Assembly (NCBI RefSeq): GCF_030812475.1
Contig: NZ_JAUSSR010000007.1
Coordinates: 62,001-126,000 of the forward strand
Reading direction: 5' to 3'
From: Pseudomonas lini
GTDB lineage: Bacteria > Pseudomonadota > Gammaproteobacteria > Pseudomonadales > Pseudomonadaceae
Length of the DNA stretch: 64,000 nucleotides
Part shown: piece by piece, positions 9,741-18,070 of the stretch
Layout: every line of letters begins with the position of its first letter
Position numbering within the stretch: position 1 is the first letter of the stretch
The notes under the pieces: generated by a model
Database searches by the model: none
Told to the model about the DNA's origin: nothing
The model's input: the letters and a program-made list of their open reading frames with translations, nothing else
Position numbers and translations under genes: made by a program

Positions 9741-9931
9741 TCCCTTCGCTTGAATCGGAAGCAGCCTCCTGCTGCTTCCAGATACGCCCCGCCCTGCCTG
9801 CCAATCACATTTTTTTCACACGCACTTGCCGATACTCCGGCGCATTGTGGCCGCTCGGTATTCGCGCGCCCTCCGTTCGTCGCGGACATTCACGTCTCGG
9901 CGAAGGCAGTGATTTCAGGTTGGAGCGATGA

Positions 9932-11677
9932 ATGACTTTGTTTAAACGCAGCACTACGTCTGCGAATGGTTTCGATTGGGCAGGATTTCTCTGGCTGTTT
10001 CTGTTCTTCTGGTATTTTTCCGGCATCACCCAGTTACTGATCCAGCTGACGGGCACCTCCGGTTTCACCGGGTTCCGCCAGGCGTTCATCATGAGTGCCA
10101 TCTGGCTGGCGCCGATGCTGCTGTTCCCTAAACAGACCCGGGTATTGGCCGCGCTGATCGGTGTGGTGCTGTGGGCCTGCTCCATGGCAAGCCTGGGCTA
10201 CTTTTTCATCTACCAGCAGGAATTTTCCCAAAGCGTCATCTTCATCATGTTCGAGTCGAACGTGTCTGAAGCCGGCGAGTACATGACCCAGTACTTTGCC
10301 TGGTGGATGGTCGCGGCCTTCCTCGCCCACACGCTGTTTGCCTGGTTCCTGTGGACGCGTTTGCGTCCGGTGTACCTGCCCCGCGGGCAGGCACTGGTCG
10401 CTGCAACGGCGATTCTGGTGGCCGTGATCGGTTACCCGCTGATCAAGCAGACCCTGCGCACCGGCAACTTTGCCGACGGTTTCGAAAAGTTCGAGACCCG
10501 CATCGAGCCCGCCGTGCCTTGGCAAATGGCCGTGGCTTATCACCGTTACCTCGACACGTTGGCCGGCATGCAGGACATGCTCACCAGCGCGAGCAAGATC
10601 CCGCCCCTGCACAACCTCAAGGATTCGGCAGCCGATCAGCCGTCGACCCTGGTGCTGGTGATCGGTGAATCGACCAACCGTCAGCGCATGAGTCTGTACG
10701 GCTACCCTCGGCAAACCACGCCGGAGCTGGACAAGCTCAAGGATCAGCTGGCGGTCTTCGATAACGTCATCACCCCACGCCCTTACACCATCGAGGCGTT
10801 GCAGCAGGTGCTGACCTTCGCCGACGAAGACAACCCGGACCTGTACCTGTCGACCCCGTCGCTGGTGAGCATGATGAAGCAGGCGGGCTACAAGACCTTC
10901 TGGATCACCAACCAGCAGACCATGACCAAGCGCAACACCATGTTGACAACGTTCTCCCAGCAGGCCGATGAGCAGGTGTACTTGAACAACAACCGCAACC
11001 AGAACGCCGCCCAGTACGATGGCGATGTGATCGAGCCGTTCAACAAGGCCCTGACCGACGCTGCGCCGCGCAAGCTGATCGTCGTGCACCTGCTCGGCAC
11101 GCACATGAGCTACCAATACCGTTATCCATCGACCTTCGACAAGTTCAAGGACCGCCAGGGCGTTCCACCCGGCGTGCGCGACGATCAGTTGCCTACCTAC
11201 AACAGCTACGACAATGCGGTGCTGTACAACGACTTCGTGGTCTCGAGTCTGATCAAGGACTACGCCAAGTCCGATCCGAACGGGTTCCTGCTGTACCTTT
11301 CCGACCATGGCGAAGATGTGTTCGATTCCCCCGGCCATAGCACCTTGGGGCGCAACGAAAGCAAACCGACGGCGCCGATGTACACGATTCCGTTCATGGC
11401 CTGGGCCTCGCCGAAATGGCGCGACACCCATGACTGGAACTTTGCCGGCGATCTGGGGCGGCCTTACAGCAGCTCGCACCTGATTCACACCTGGGCCGAC
11501 CTGGCAGGGCTCAGCTTCGATGAACTCGATCGCAGCAAAAGCCTGGTCAGCGACAGCTTCAAGCCCAGGCCCCTGATGATCGGCAATCCTTACGAGCGCC
11601 AGCAGCGACCGCTGATCGACTTCAGCCTGATGAAGCCCAAGGCCTTGCCACCTGCCCCCGAAGTCGTGCAGAAGTAG
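9932..11677 (+). CDS. cptA: Phosphoethanolamine transferase, CptA/EptA family
   Basis: A 581-residue inner-membrane enzyme that moves phosphoethanolamine from phosphatidylethanolamine to lipopolysaccharide (core or lipid A). Five hydrophobic segments occupy the first roughly 190 residues, followed by a periplasmic sulfatase-fold domain. Catalytic Thr248 lies in VIGESTNRQRMSLYG, and metal ligands are visible in SDHGEDVFD and PGHSTLGRN. Length and the N-terminal WFLWTRLRP region fit CptA (core heptose modification) better than EptA. The ATG at 9932 is used because the overlapping ATG at 9928 hits a stop within five codons; GGAG precedes. Product may change surface charge and polymyxin or host-peptide resistance; regulation not visible. 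Confidence 0.85.
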   Translation: MTLFKRSTTSANGFDWAGFLWLFLFFWYFSGITQLLIQLTGTSGFTGFRQAFIMSAIWLAPMLLFPKQTRVLAALIGVVLWACSMASLGYFFIYQQEFSQSVIFIMFESNVSEAGEYMTQYFAWWMVAAFLAHTLFAWFLWTRLRPVYLPRGQALVAATAILVAVIGYPLIKQTLRTGNFADGFEKFETRIEPAVPWQMAVAYHRYLDTLAGMQDMLTSASKIPPLHNLKDSAADQPSTLVLVIGESTNRQRMSLYGYPRQTTPELDKLKDQLAVFDNVITPRPYTIEALQQVLTFADEDNPDLYLSTPSLVSMMKQAGYKTFWITNQQTMTKRNTMLTTFSQQADEQVYLNNNRNQNAAQYDGDVIEPFNKALTDAAPRKLIVVHLLGTHMSYQYRYPSTFDKFKDRQGVPPGVRDDQLPTYNSYDNAVLYNDFVVSSLIKDYAKSDPNGFLLYLSDHGEDVFDSPGHSTLGRNESKPTAPMYTIPFMAWASPKWRDTHDWNFAGDLGRPYSSSHLIHTWADLAGLSFDELDRSKSLVSDSFKPRPLMIGNPYERQQRPLIDFSLMKPKALPPAPEVVQK

Positions 11678-11684
11678 ATCCCCC

Positions 11685-11784
11685 TGTAGGAGCGAGCTCG
11701 CTCGCGATGGACTCAAGAGCACCGCGTTTAGTCAGTTAACACGCGTCATCGTTAACATCCATCGCGAGCAAGCTCGCTCCCACA
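11685..11784. repeat. REP doublet (REPIN), GATGGAC-loop type
   Basis: Left arm TGTAGGAGCGAGCTCGCTCG at 11685, right arm CGAGCAAGCTCGCTCCCACA ending at 11784. The loop carries CGTTAAC and GTTAACACGCG, the reverse orientation of the loops at 20791 and 57445. Confidence 0.85.
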
Positions 11785-11838
11785 AAGAATCCATCGGAGC
11801 GCCCTGTCCAGGGATTAATCTGACAGCAACATCCCAAA

Positions 11839-11857
11839 GATAATAATTATTCTCGTT
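11839..11857. promoter_or_regulatory. Fur box upstream of TonB-dependent receptor
   Basis: GATAATAATTATTCTCGTT matches 12 of 19 positions of the Fur consensus, with a perfect first hexamer GATAAT. It lies 77 bases before the receptor start, so iron-replete Fur would repress the receptor. Confidence 0.7.
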
Positions 11858-11933
11858 TAAGGCTAAATCCCCGCCCTCCCCTTCGTCTTTGAGCAAACGG
11901 AAATTTTCCCTCGAAGACAAGGAGTCGGCTGCG

Positions 11934-14165
11934 ATGTTCGCGCCTTTCACCCGTTCCATGACCTTTACCCTCGGCCTGTGCAGCGCCGCCCTGTGCCCGG
12001 ATCTGCTGGCTGAAACCGGTCCTGATCCAGAACCCGTCCTTGAACTGGGCGCCACCAATGTGACCGCCATGGGGCTGGCCAGTACCACCGAACATACCGA
12101 GTCGTACACCACCGGTGCCATGAGCACCGCCACCCGCCTGAACCTGTCGATCAAGGAAACGCCGCAATCGGTGTCCGTGGTCACCCGCCAGCAGATGGAC
12201 GACTTCAAGCTTGGCTCGCTGTCCGAAGCCATGGGCCAGACCACCGGCGTGGTGGTCCAGCACAACGACTCGGACCGGGTCAGCTATTCCTCTCGCGGCT
12301 ACTCGATCAGCAATTTCCAGGTCGACGGCATGCTCAATACCTTCAGTTACATAAAGTCCGATTCCGACACCATCATCTATGATCGAATCGAGGTGGTTCG
12401 CGGTGCGACCGGCCTGACCACGGGTGCGGGCGACCCGTCGGCCACCATCAACATGGTGCGCAAGCGACCGACAGCGCAGTGGCAAGTCCAGACCGGTGTC
12501 AGCGGTGGCACTTACGACGACTACCACAGTTACCTGGATGTCGGCGGCCCGCTGGCCTTCGACGGCCGCCTGCGCGGACGCGGCGTGCTGGCCTATCGCG
12601 ATGCCGATTCGTTCCGCGACAAGTATCAGCAACAACGGGAGGTCGGTTACGGCATTCTCGAGGCCGATTTGACCGACGACACCGTGCTGGCCGTGGGTTA
12701 TGACTATCAGAACAAACACGTGCAGGGTACGTCCTGGGGCACGGTGCCTTACTGGAACGCGGACGGCAGCAAGGCCAACCTCGGGCGCTCGACCAACATG
12801 GCGACGTCCTGGAGTTCCTGGCCGATCAAGGACAAGACCGCATTCGCCAATCTGGACCATCAATTAGGCGCTGGCTGGCACCTCAAGGCTGCCTATACCC
12901 ATCGTGAAAGCGATACCGACGGCAAGATCTACTATGCAGGCGGCGGCTTCCCCGAAGCTGATCGCAGCGGCATGATCGCCAACATCAGCCACATGATCGG
13001 CACGCAAAAAATGAAGGCCTATGACTTCAATGTGTCCGGGCCGTACGCGCTACTGGGGCGCGAGCACGAGATGATGCTCGGCTATGGAGAGGCCGAACGA
13101 AGCGAATCAAACCCCTATACGGTAGATGGCCCGCGAGCCTCGGATTACGGAAACGTGCGCGACTGGAAATACATGGGCAACGTCGCCAAGTATCCCGACA
13201 CCGTCACCAGCCTTACCGGTTCAAAAGACAGTACCCGCCAGAAGGCTGGTTACCTCGCCACTCGCTTGAGTCTGACCGATGAGCTGCACGCCGTGCTCGG
13301 CAGTCGGTATGGCAGCTGGAAAGCGTCGAAAACGAGCAACAGCTACGATGCCGATCTGCAATTGAGCGGGTCGGAAAACACCCGCCAACAACACAACGAC
13401 ATGTGGACGCCCTACGCTGGCCTGCTCTACGACCTGACGCCTGAATACACCGCTTATGTCAGCTACACCGACATTTTCAAACCGCAGTCGGAGCGTGACA
13501 GCAACCGCAAATACCTTGAACCGGTGGTAGGCAGCAACTATGAATTGGGGCTCAAAGGCAGCCTCCTGCAGGAACGCCTGAACCTGGCCACCGCGCTGTT
13601 CTGGAGCAAACAGGACAACGTCGCCGAACTCGACGACTCGGTGCCTCCGGACCCGGTGACAGGCGAGGAATTCTTCAAGTCAGGCGGGAAAGGTAACAAG
13701 GTACAGGGCTTCGAAGCCGAGGTTTCCGGCGAGGTCATGGCCGGCTGGAACATGACGGCCGGCTACACCTACACCCACTCGGCCAATGGCGAAAAGCAAC
13801 GGACCATGACCAACCAGCCGTTGAATATGTTACGGCTTTCCACGGCCTATCGCCTGCCGGGTGATTGGCAGGCGCTGACGGTGGGGGGCGCGGTGAACTG
13901 GCAGAGTGACGTCTTCGGGAACTCCAGGCGTCCGATCGGGCGTAACGCCGCAGGCGAGATCATCACCGAAAACGCGAAGATCCTTCAGAAGGCCTACACC
14001 GTGGTCAAACTGATGTCGCGGTATGAGTTCGACCGACACCTGTCCGCTTCGCTGAATGTCGATAATCTGTTCGACGAGAAGTATTACGACAACGTCGGCT
14101 TTTACAACGGCGTGTTCTGGGGCGACCCGCGCACAATCACCCTGAGCCTGGACTGGAAACTCTAG
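11934..14165 (+). CDS. TonB-dependent siderophore receptor (FhuE/FpvB-like, no signalling domain)
   Basis: 743 residues. A signal peptide (MFAPFTRSMTFTLG...) is followed almost at once by the TonB-box region (ELGATNVTAMG) and the plug domain (IKETPQSVSVVTRQQMDD; FQVDGMLNTFSY; RGATGLTTGAGDPSATINMV). The C-terminal 22-strand barrel ends in LSLDWKL. There is no N-terminal STN domain, so it transports but should not signal. It imports a ferric siderophore, probably a hydroxamate or xenosiderophore, using TonB-ExbBD energy. The start at 11934 has AAGGAG at the right distance; TTG at 11889 is rejected. A Fur box lies upstream and a small exported protein follows. Confidence 0.9.
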   Translation: MFAPFTRSMTFTLGLCSAALCPDLLAETGPDPEPVLELGATNVTAMGLASTTEHTESYTTGAMSTATRLNLSIKETPQSVSVVTRQQMDDFKLGSLSEAMGQTTGVVVQHNDSDRVSYSSRGYSISNFQVDGMLNTFSYIKSDSDTIIYDRIEVVRGATGLTTGAGDPSATINMVRKRPTAQWQVQTGVSGGTYDDYHSYLDVGGPLAFDGRLRGRGVLAYRDADSFRDKYQQQREVGYGILEADLTDDTVLAVGYDYQNKHVQGTSWGTVPYWNADGSKANLGRSTNMATSWSSWPIKDKTAFANLDHQLGAGWHLKAAYTHRESDTDGKIYYAGGGFPEADRSGMIANISHMIGTQKMKAYDFNVSGPYALLGREHEMMLGYGEAERSESNPYTVDGPRASDYGNVRDWKYMGNVAKYPDTVTSLTGSKDSTRQKAGYLATRLSLTDELHAVLGSRYGSWKASKTSNSYDADLQLSGSENTRQQHNDMWTPYAGLLYDLTPEYTAYVSYTDIFKPQSERDSNRKYLEPVVGSNYELGLKGSLLQERLNLATALFWSKQDNVAELDDSVPPDPVTGEEFFKSGGKGNKVQGFEAEVSGEVMAGWNMTAGYTYTHSANGEKQRTMTNQPLNMLRLSTAYRLPGDWQALTVGGAVNWQSDVFGNSRRPIGRNAAGEIITENAKILQKAYTVVKLMSRYEFDRHLSASLNVDNLFDEKYYDNVGFYNGVFWGDPRTITLSLDWKL

Positions 14166-14265
14166 CGTTTAACGCCCAATTAACGGAATCGGCAGATAAT
14201 GGACCTTCGACATCGCCTTGGAACACGGACGAAAGGCACCCGACATTCCTGATGGGAGGCACACC

Positions 14266-14469
14266 ATGAAACGTACACCCCTGATCATCGCCGGCCTGAT
14301 GACGTTTGTCTCGGCCACCGCCTTGGCCGAAGGCGGGGCCGAACGGATGCGGTATTACTTCGACAGCCTGCGGCTCAGTCAACAGCAGACCCAGGAGAAC
14401 ACAGGCGCGGAGGTCCGGGTCCCGGACGATCAGACCGCGCAAGTGACCGAGTCCTACAAGCCAAAATGA
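14266..14469 (+). CDS. Small exported protein, 67 aa, downstream of the siderophore receptor
   Basis: GGGAGG precedes the ATG at 14266. Residues 1-21 are a signal peptide (MKRTPLIIAGLMTFVSATALA) cleaved before EGGAERMRYYF, leaving a mature 46-residue polar helix rich in Gln. The start of the mature part, AEGGAERM, resembles the N-terminal motif of Pseudomonas PtrA-like small periplasmic proteins; that link is tentative. With about 100 bases after the receptor stop and no terminator visible, co-transcription under the same Fur box is likely. Confidence 0.65.
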   Translation: MKRTPLIIAGLMTFVSATALAEGGAERMRYYFDSLRLSQQQTQENTGAEVRVPDDQTAQVTESYKPK

Positions 14470-14515
14470 CCATTGATCTTTCGCGAACACCAGATCGGTG
14501 AACGCCACCGATCCC

Positions 14516-14600
14516 CTGTAGGAGACGGCTTGCCGGCGAAGACGGCGGAACATTCAGCAGAGGTATTGGCTGACAGACCGCATTCGACTGCAGATTGCGA
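14516..14600. repeat. Partial REP element
   Basis: Left arm TGTAGGAGACGGCTTGCCGG is intact at 14516; the loop TATTGGCTGACAGACCGC matches the 51544/54321 type; the right arm is lost or degraded. Confidence 0.65.
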
Positions 14601-14610
14601 CCGTTTGAAT

Positions 14611-15192
14611 TCAATGCCCCCAGATCAAGGCTTCCGTCCAGCCGAGCTCGGCAAAATCCGCCGCCCGCAATCCCGACTCGCCAGCACAGAAAAACTCGTC
14701 CAGCTGCGGCGGCTTGACCGCAGTGCCGCTGAGCATGGCATGCACTTGCCCGCGATGATGAATCTGGTGTTCGAACAGATGCGACAGCAGGCGCAAACGG
14801 CTGTCATGTTGGGGTATTTCACGATCGATAGTCACGATCTTGCCCAAGTCTGCGTCACGCATTTGCTCGCAGTACGCAATCAGCCGTCGGTCTACCAAGG
14901 CTTGCTCGTGCTTGAGATCGGCGGCTGTTGAACAAGGCTCGTCATGCCTGAAAAATACAGTGCAGTCGGGATGCGGATCATCGCCGCGCAATTCCCGCTC
15001 CAGTGCATCCACGTAGAACCAGTCACAGGTCAGGATGTGATTGAGCGTCGCGCGCAGGCTGGGGAAGAAACTGACTCTGGGCGCCGTCAGGTCTTGCGCA
15101 GTCAACTGGCCCCACGCCCCGGCCAGTCGATAATTGGCCCAGGCATTCTGATAGGCCATGGTCAGCAAATGGTGAGACAGTGGCTGATTCAT
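14611..15192 (-). CDS. DinB family protein
   Basis: 193 residues forming the DinB/YfiT four-helix bundle. Possible metal-binding histidines are in LRATLNHILTCDWFY, in RLLSHLFEHQIHHRGQVHAML and near the N-terminus (LSHHLL). In other bacteria the fold covers damage-inducible proteins and thiol-dependent S-transferases, so the reaction here is unknown. The start at 15192 has GAGGAG just upstream; a longer open frame to 15393 only runs antisense through the next gene. It lies 16 bases after zapE in the same direction, so the two may be co-transcribed. Confidence 0.85.
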   Translation of the reverse strand: MNQPLSHHLLTMAYQNAWANYRLAGAWGQLTAQDLTAPRVSFFPSLRATLNHILTCDWFYVDALERELRGDDPHPDCTVFFRHDEPCSTAADLKHEQALVDRRLIAYCEQMRDADLGKIVTIDREIPQHDSRLRLLSHLFEHQIHHRGQVHAMLSGTAVKPPQLDEFFCAGESGLRAADFAELGWTEALIWGH

Positions 15193-15208
15193 TTTCTCCT
15201 CGCGAAAA

Positions 15209-16328
15209 TCAAGCGTCGGCGAAACGTTGCAACTGCATTTCCCGTAGTCGGCTGAGGGTGCGGCGAAACGGAAATTGCAGATAACCCTCGGTGTAGAGCG
15301 AGTCCATCGGCACCTGCGCTTCGAGGTACAGCGGCACTTTACGGTCGTAGCACTCGTCCACCAAAGCAATGAAACGCCGCACACCGTCGTCATTCACCGA
15401 TAATTGCGGCAATTGGCGATCGCCCGCCACCACCCGCTCGACGCCATCTTCGGTACCGCGGGCGATGCGTCCGGCGCGTTTCTGCGCGCTGAGGTTGGGC
15501 ACCTCACTCAATAGAATAGCCTTGAAGGTGTCGCACAGCGCCATGAAATCCATGGCGGCAAAGGGCTGCTCACAGAGGTCGGCGTAACGGCTCCAGAGCA
15601 CGGTTTCACTGGACCGCACCACATCGAGACTGCGGTATCCGACCTCGATCGGTGTGCTGGATACCGGCTGGCCGACCGTCAGGGCATCGAACACGCCCGC
15701 CAGGGTGCCTGCCTGCCCGGGCGTTGCGACCCAGTAACGTTGCAAACCGGTACCCGGGTGCAGGCGATGATCTGCGCTGCCATTGACCGCTATCACCTGC
15801 ATGTGCTGCTTGATCGCCGCGATGGCAGGCATGAACCGGTCACGGTTGAAGCCATCGGCGTAAAGCTGGTCGGGCGGCTGATTGGAGGTGCAGACCACCA
15901 CCACGCCCTGCTCGAACATCACCTGGAACAGGCGCCCGAGAATGATCGCGTCACCGATGTCATTGACGAACAGTTCATCGAAGCACAACACCCGCACGTC
16001 CTGGCTCAGTTCACGGGCCAGCGCCTTCAATGGGTCGGCGGTGCCGGTCAATTGAAACGAGCGCTGGTGCACCCAGCCCATGAAATGATGAAAATGCTGG
16101 CGCCGGGCCGGAACCTGCAGGCTCTGGTAGAACTGGTCCATCAACCAGGTTTTGCCGCGCCCGAACCGGGCCCCACAGGTAGACACCGGTGATCGGCGTG
16201 CGTCCTTCATGCAGGGCTTCGTGGCATTTCTGCAAGGCCCAGACCGCATGTTCCTGGGCCTCGTCCTGGACGAAGCCCTTATGTTCGATGGCGTGCTGCC
16301 AGGCGCTGAGGGGAGAGTCAAGATTCAT
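15209..16328 (-). pseudogene. zapE: zapE (AFG1-like ATPase) with a single-base frameshift in the Walker A motif
   Basis: The reading starts at 16328 (MNLDSPLSAWQHAIEHKGF) and is ZapE-like as far as GVYLWGPV. The frame then shifts, and the rest of the protein (GRGKTWLMDQFYQ ... QRFADA) continues in another frame to 15209. Removing one base at about 16163-16165 (plus strand CCGAACC, where seven bases should be six) restores GPVGRGKTW, the P-loop, and a protein of 372 residues, the normal ZapE length. Walker B (VLCFDELFVNDI) and the rest are intact. ZapE is an ATPase acting at the division site during constriction. The lesion is either a genuine null mutation or a one-base sequence error; good conservation elsewhere favours error or a very recent mutation. 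Confidence 0.85.
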
Positions 16329-16477
16329 GCGCGCCAGTATGCCATGTCCGCAGCATGGAGATGACCAGCCGGGCACATATCCTTGTGCGGGTCTTCCTCT
16401 CAGGTGCTGAGCAGGTGTCGCGCCTTGACGGGGTCAGCGAGGTGGCGATGGGTGTGCCCCATGAATCCATTGCCGGA

Positions 16478-16630
16478 TCAATGACGCGGTTTACCTGGAC
16501 GCAAACGCTGGACCTGCCGATACGCCGCCAGTGACCTAATGTCCGCACTGTCGTAGGCCGGCGCCACTTCCACCACGTCCATCCCCACCAGATTGATCCC
16601 GCGTAGGCCGCCGAGGATTTCCAGCGCCTG
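16478..16630 (-). pseudogene. Remnant of an agmatinase-type ureohydrolase (C-terminal fragment)
   Basis: The minus strand reads [20 protein letters not shown] then [19 protein letters not shown], which is the highly conserved end of SpeB/GbuA-type ureohydrolases (usual EVAPAYDxxEITALAAA). No upstream part of the enzyme, including the metal-binding histidine and aspartates, is present, and the final helix degenerates to a stop at 16478. The fragment ends abruptly at about 16630, where coding sequence of opposite orientation begins. A decayed gene after deletion. Confidence 0.75.
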
Positions 16631-16687
16631 TTATTGGCGGATGCGCAGAAGGCATTTGAGGAGGATTTGCTGGCGGCGTTTGCCTGA
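16628..16687 (+). pseudogene. Possible C-terminal gene remnant on the plus strand
   Basis: The plus strand reads [19 protein letters not shown] then TGA at 16685-16687. It is helix-like with normal codon use but has no start. It abuts the ureohydrolase fragment head-on, suggesting a deletion joined the ends of two genes. Family not recognised; the short length leaves chance possible. Confidence 0.35.
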
Positions 16688-16802
16688 GGGAACAGCGATC
16701 GACCCTGTATGATCGGGCAGTGCGCATCGACCAGTGACAGTCCGCAGCGAACGCCTCACAGTGGTTGTGGTCGCACAGCTTGAACCGCTGGACAGAGCTC
16801 AA

Positions 16803-16835
16803 GGATCGAGCCATCGGTGGTTCGATTCCTTTTTC
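16803..16835 (+). terminator. Hairpin with T-run just before the LEA lipoprotein gene
   Basis: ATCGAGCCA (16805-16813) pairs with TGGTTCGAT (16818-16826) over a TCGG loop, and TTTTT follows. It ends 16 bases before the next start codon, so it is either the terminator of the lost upstream gene or an attenuator for the lipoprotein gene. Confidence 0.55.
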
Positions 16836-16850
16836 TGTCGAGAGCCCTCC

Positions 16851-17324
16851 ATGCGCAGACTCCTCGCTTTACCCCTCTATTTGCTGCTGCTCTCCCTGAG
16901 CGCCTGTGCCCTGCTGCCCAATCGGGATCCGCTGAACGTCAACGTGGTCGGTTTTGAACCGCTGCCGAGCCAGGACATGGAAGTGCGCTTTGCGGTGAAG
17001 ATACGCGTGCAAAACCCTAATGAAACCGCGATCGATTACAACGGCCTGGCCCTGGACCTGGAGGTCAATGGCCAGCCACTGGCCTCGGGGGTCAGTGATC
17101 AGTCAGGCACGATTGCGCGCTTTTCCGACACCGTACTGACCGTGCCGGTCAGCGTCTCGGCCTTCTCGGTGCTGCGCCAGACATTGGGCCTGAGCCAGAC
17201 GCAGACGCTGAACAATGTCCCTTACGTGCTGCGCGGCAAGCTGGCTGGCGGCCTGTTTGGTACCCTGCGATTTGTCGACAGTGGCAAGCTCAGTTTGCCT
17301 GGGCCGAATGTCCCCCCCAGGTAA
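16851..17324 (+). CDS. LEA type 2 (WHy domain) lipoprotein
   Basis: 157 residues. The N-terminus is a lipoprotein signal peptide with lipobox LSAC (Cys18), so the mature protein is lipid-anchored, probably periplasm-facing. The rest is one WHy/LEA-2 domain (NVNVVGFEPLPSQDMEVRF; KIRVQNPNETAIDYNGLAL), an immunoglobulin-like fold linked to desiccation and stress tolerance. The start at 16851 is chosen because it opens the signal peptide; the upstream ATG 16734 gives no such start. A hairpin and T-run lie in the leader. Function beyond the domain is unknown. Confidence 0.85.
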   Translation: MRRLLALPLYLLLLSLSACALLPNRDPLNVNVVGFEPLPSQDMEVRFAVKIRVQNPNETAIDYNGLALDLEVNGQPLASGVSDQSGTIARFSDTVLTVPVSVSAFSVLRQTLGLSQTQTLNNVPYVLRGKLAGGLFGTLRFVDSGKLSLPGPNVPPR

Positions 17325-17373
17325 TCCGGCGCTGGCGATCACGTTCAATACAATAAACAAGGAGGCAACCCCC

Positions 17374-17916
17374 ATGGACATTTGCACGCTCTACACCGAA
17401 CGCCTGATCCTGCGCCCGCTGGAACTGGCCGATGCCGAGGCGATCCAGCAACAGTTCCCGCACTGGGAAGTGGTGCGCTATCTGAACGCCTTGGTGCCCT
17501 GGCCCTATCCAGCCGATGGTGCACTGACCTATCTGCGCGATATTGCCCTGCCAGCGATGGCCCGCGGCGAGGAATGGCACTGGTCAATCCGCTTGAAGTC
17601 GACCCCTGAGCAACTGATCGGCAATGTCAGCCTGATGAATGAACAGGACAACAACCGCGGTTTCTGGCTCGCACCGCAATGGCAAGGTCAGGGCTTGATG
17701 AGCGAAGCCAGTGCCGCCGTGACCGACTACTGGTTCCAGACACTTGGTCGTTCAGTGCTGCGCGTACCAAAAGCGTTGCCCAACATTGGCTCACGCAAAC
17801 TCTCACAGCGCACGGGCATGCGCTTGATCGCCACTGACGACGGAGACTTCGTCAGCGGGCGATTGCCCAGAGAAATCTGGGAAATCACCCGCGAAGAGTG
17901 GCTGCAGCAGCGCTGA
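17374..17916 (+). CDS. GNAT N-acetyltransferase (RimJ/RimL-like)
   Basis: 180 residues with the GNAT fold: ERLILRPLELADAEAI at the N-terminus, IGNVSLMNEQDNNRGFWLAP in the central strands, and the acetyl-CoA loop QWQGQGLMSEA (Q/RxxGxG/A type). The RimJ/RimL subgroup acetylates alpha-amino groups of proteins or small molecules including toxins. AAGGAGG precedes the ATG at 17374. Same strand as the LEA gene, 49 bases apart, possibly co-transcribed. The substrate cannot be inferred. Confidence 0.85.
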   Translation: MDICTLYTERLILRPLELADAEAIQQQFPHWEVVRYLNALVPWPYPADGALTYLRDIALPAMARGEEWHWSIRLKSTPEQLIGNVSLMNEQDNNRGFWLAPQWQGQGLMSEASAAVTDYWFQTLGRSVLRVPKALPNIGSRKLSQRTGMRLIATDDGDFVSGRLPREIWEITREEWLQQR

Positions 17917-17974
17917 ACCGCCGTCCACAAAGGGCCCATGTCGATCACAAAACTACCCGACAACACCGACCAAC

Positions 17975-18064
17975 TGTAGGAGCGAGCCTGCTCGCGAAGG
18001 CGGCGGCACGTTCAGCATTGATGCTGACTTACACCTCGCAATCGCGAGCAAGCTCGCTACCTCA
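17975..18064. repeat. REP doublet
   Basis: Left arm TGTAGGAGCGAGCCTGCTCG at 17975; right arm CGCGAGCAAGCTCGCTACCT to about 18064. Lies between convergent genes. Confidence 0.8.
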
Positions 18065-18070
18065 GGGGAT

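Noticed and set aside
10034..11722. 562-codon open frame antisense to the phosphoethanolamine transferase
   Set aside because: Shadow of a well-supported gene; composition rich in His, Gln, Arg and no recognisable domain.
16805..16829. tRNA-like T-arm motif GGTTCGATTCC
   Set aside because: No acceptor stem, anticodon arm or CCA fits around it; it is part of a hairpin with T-run.
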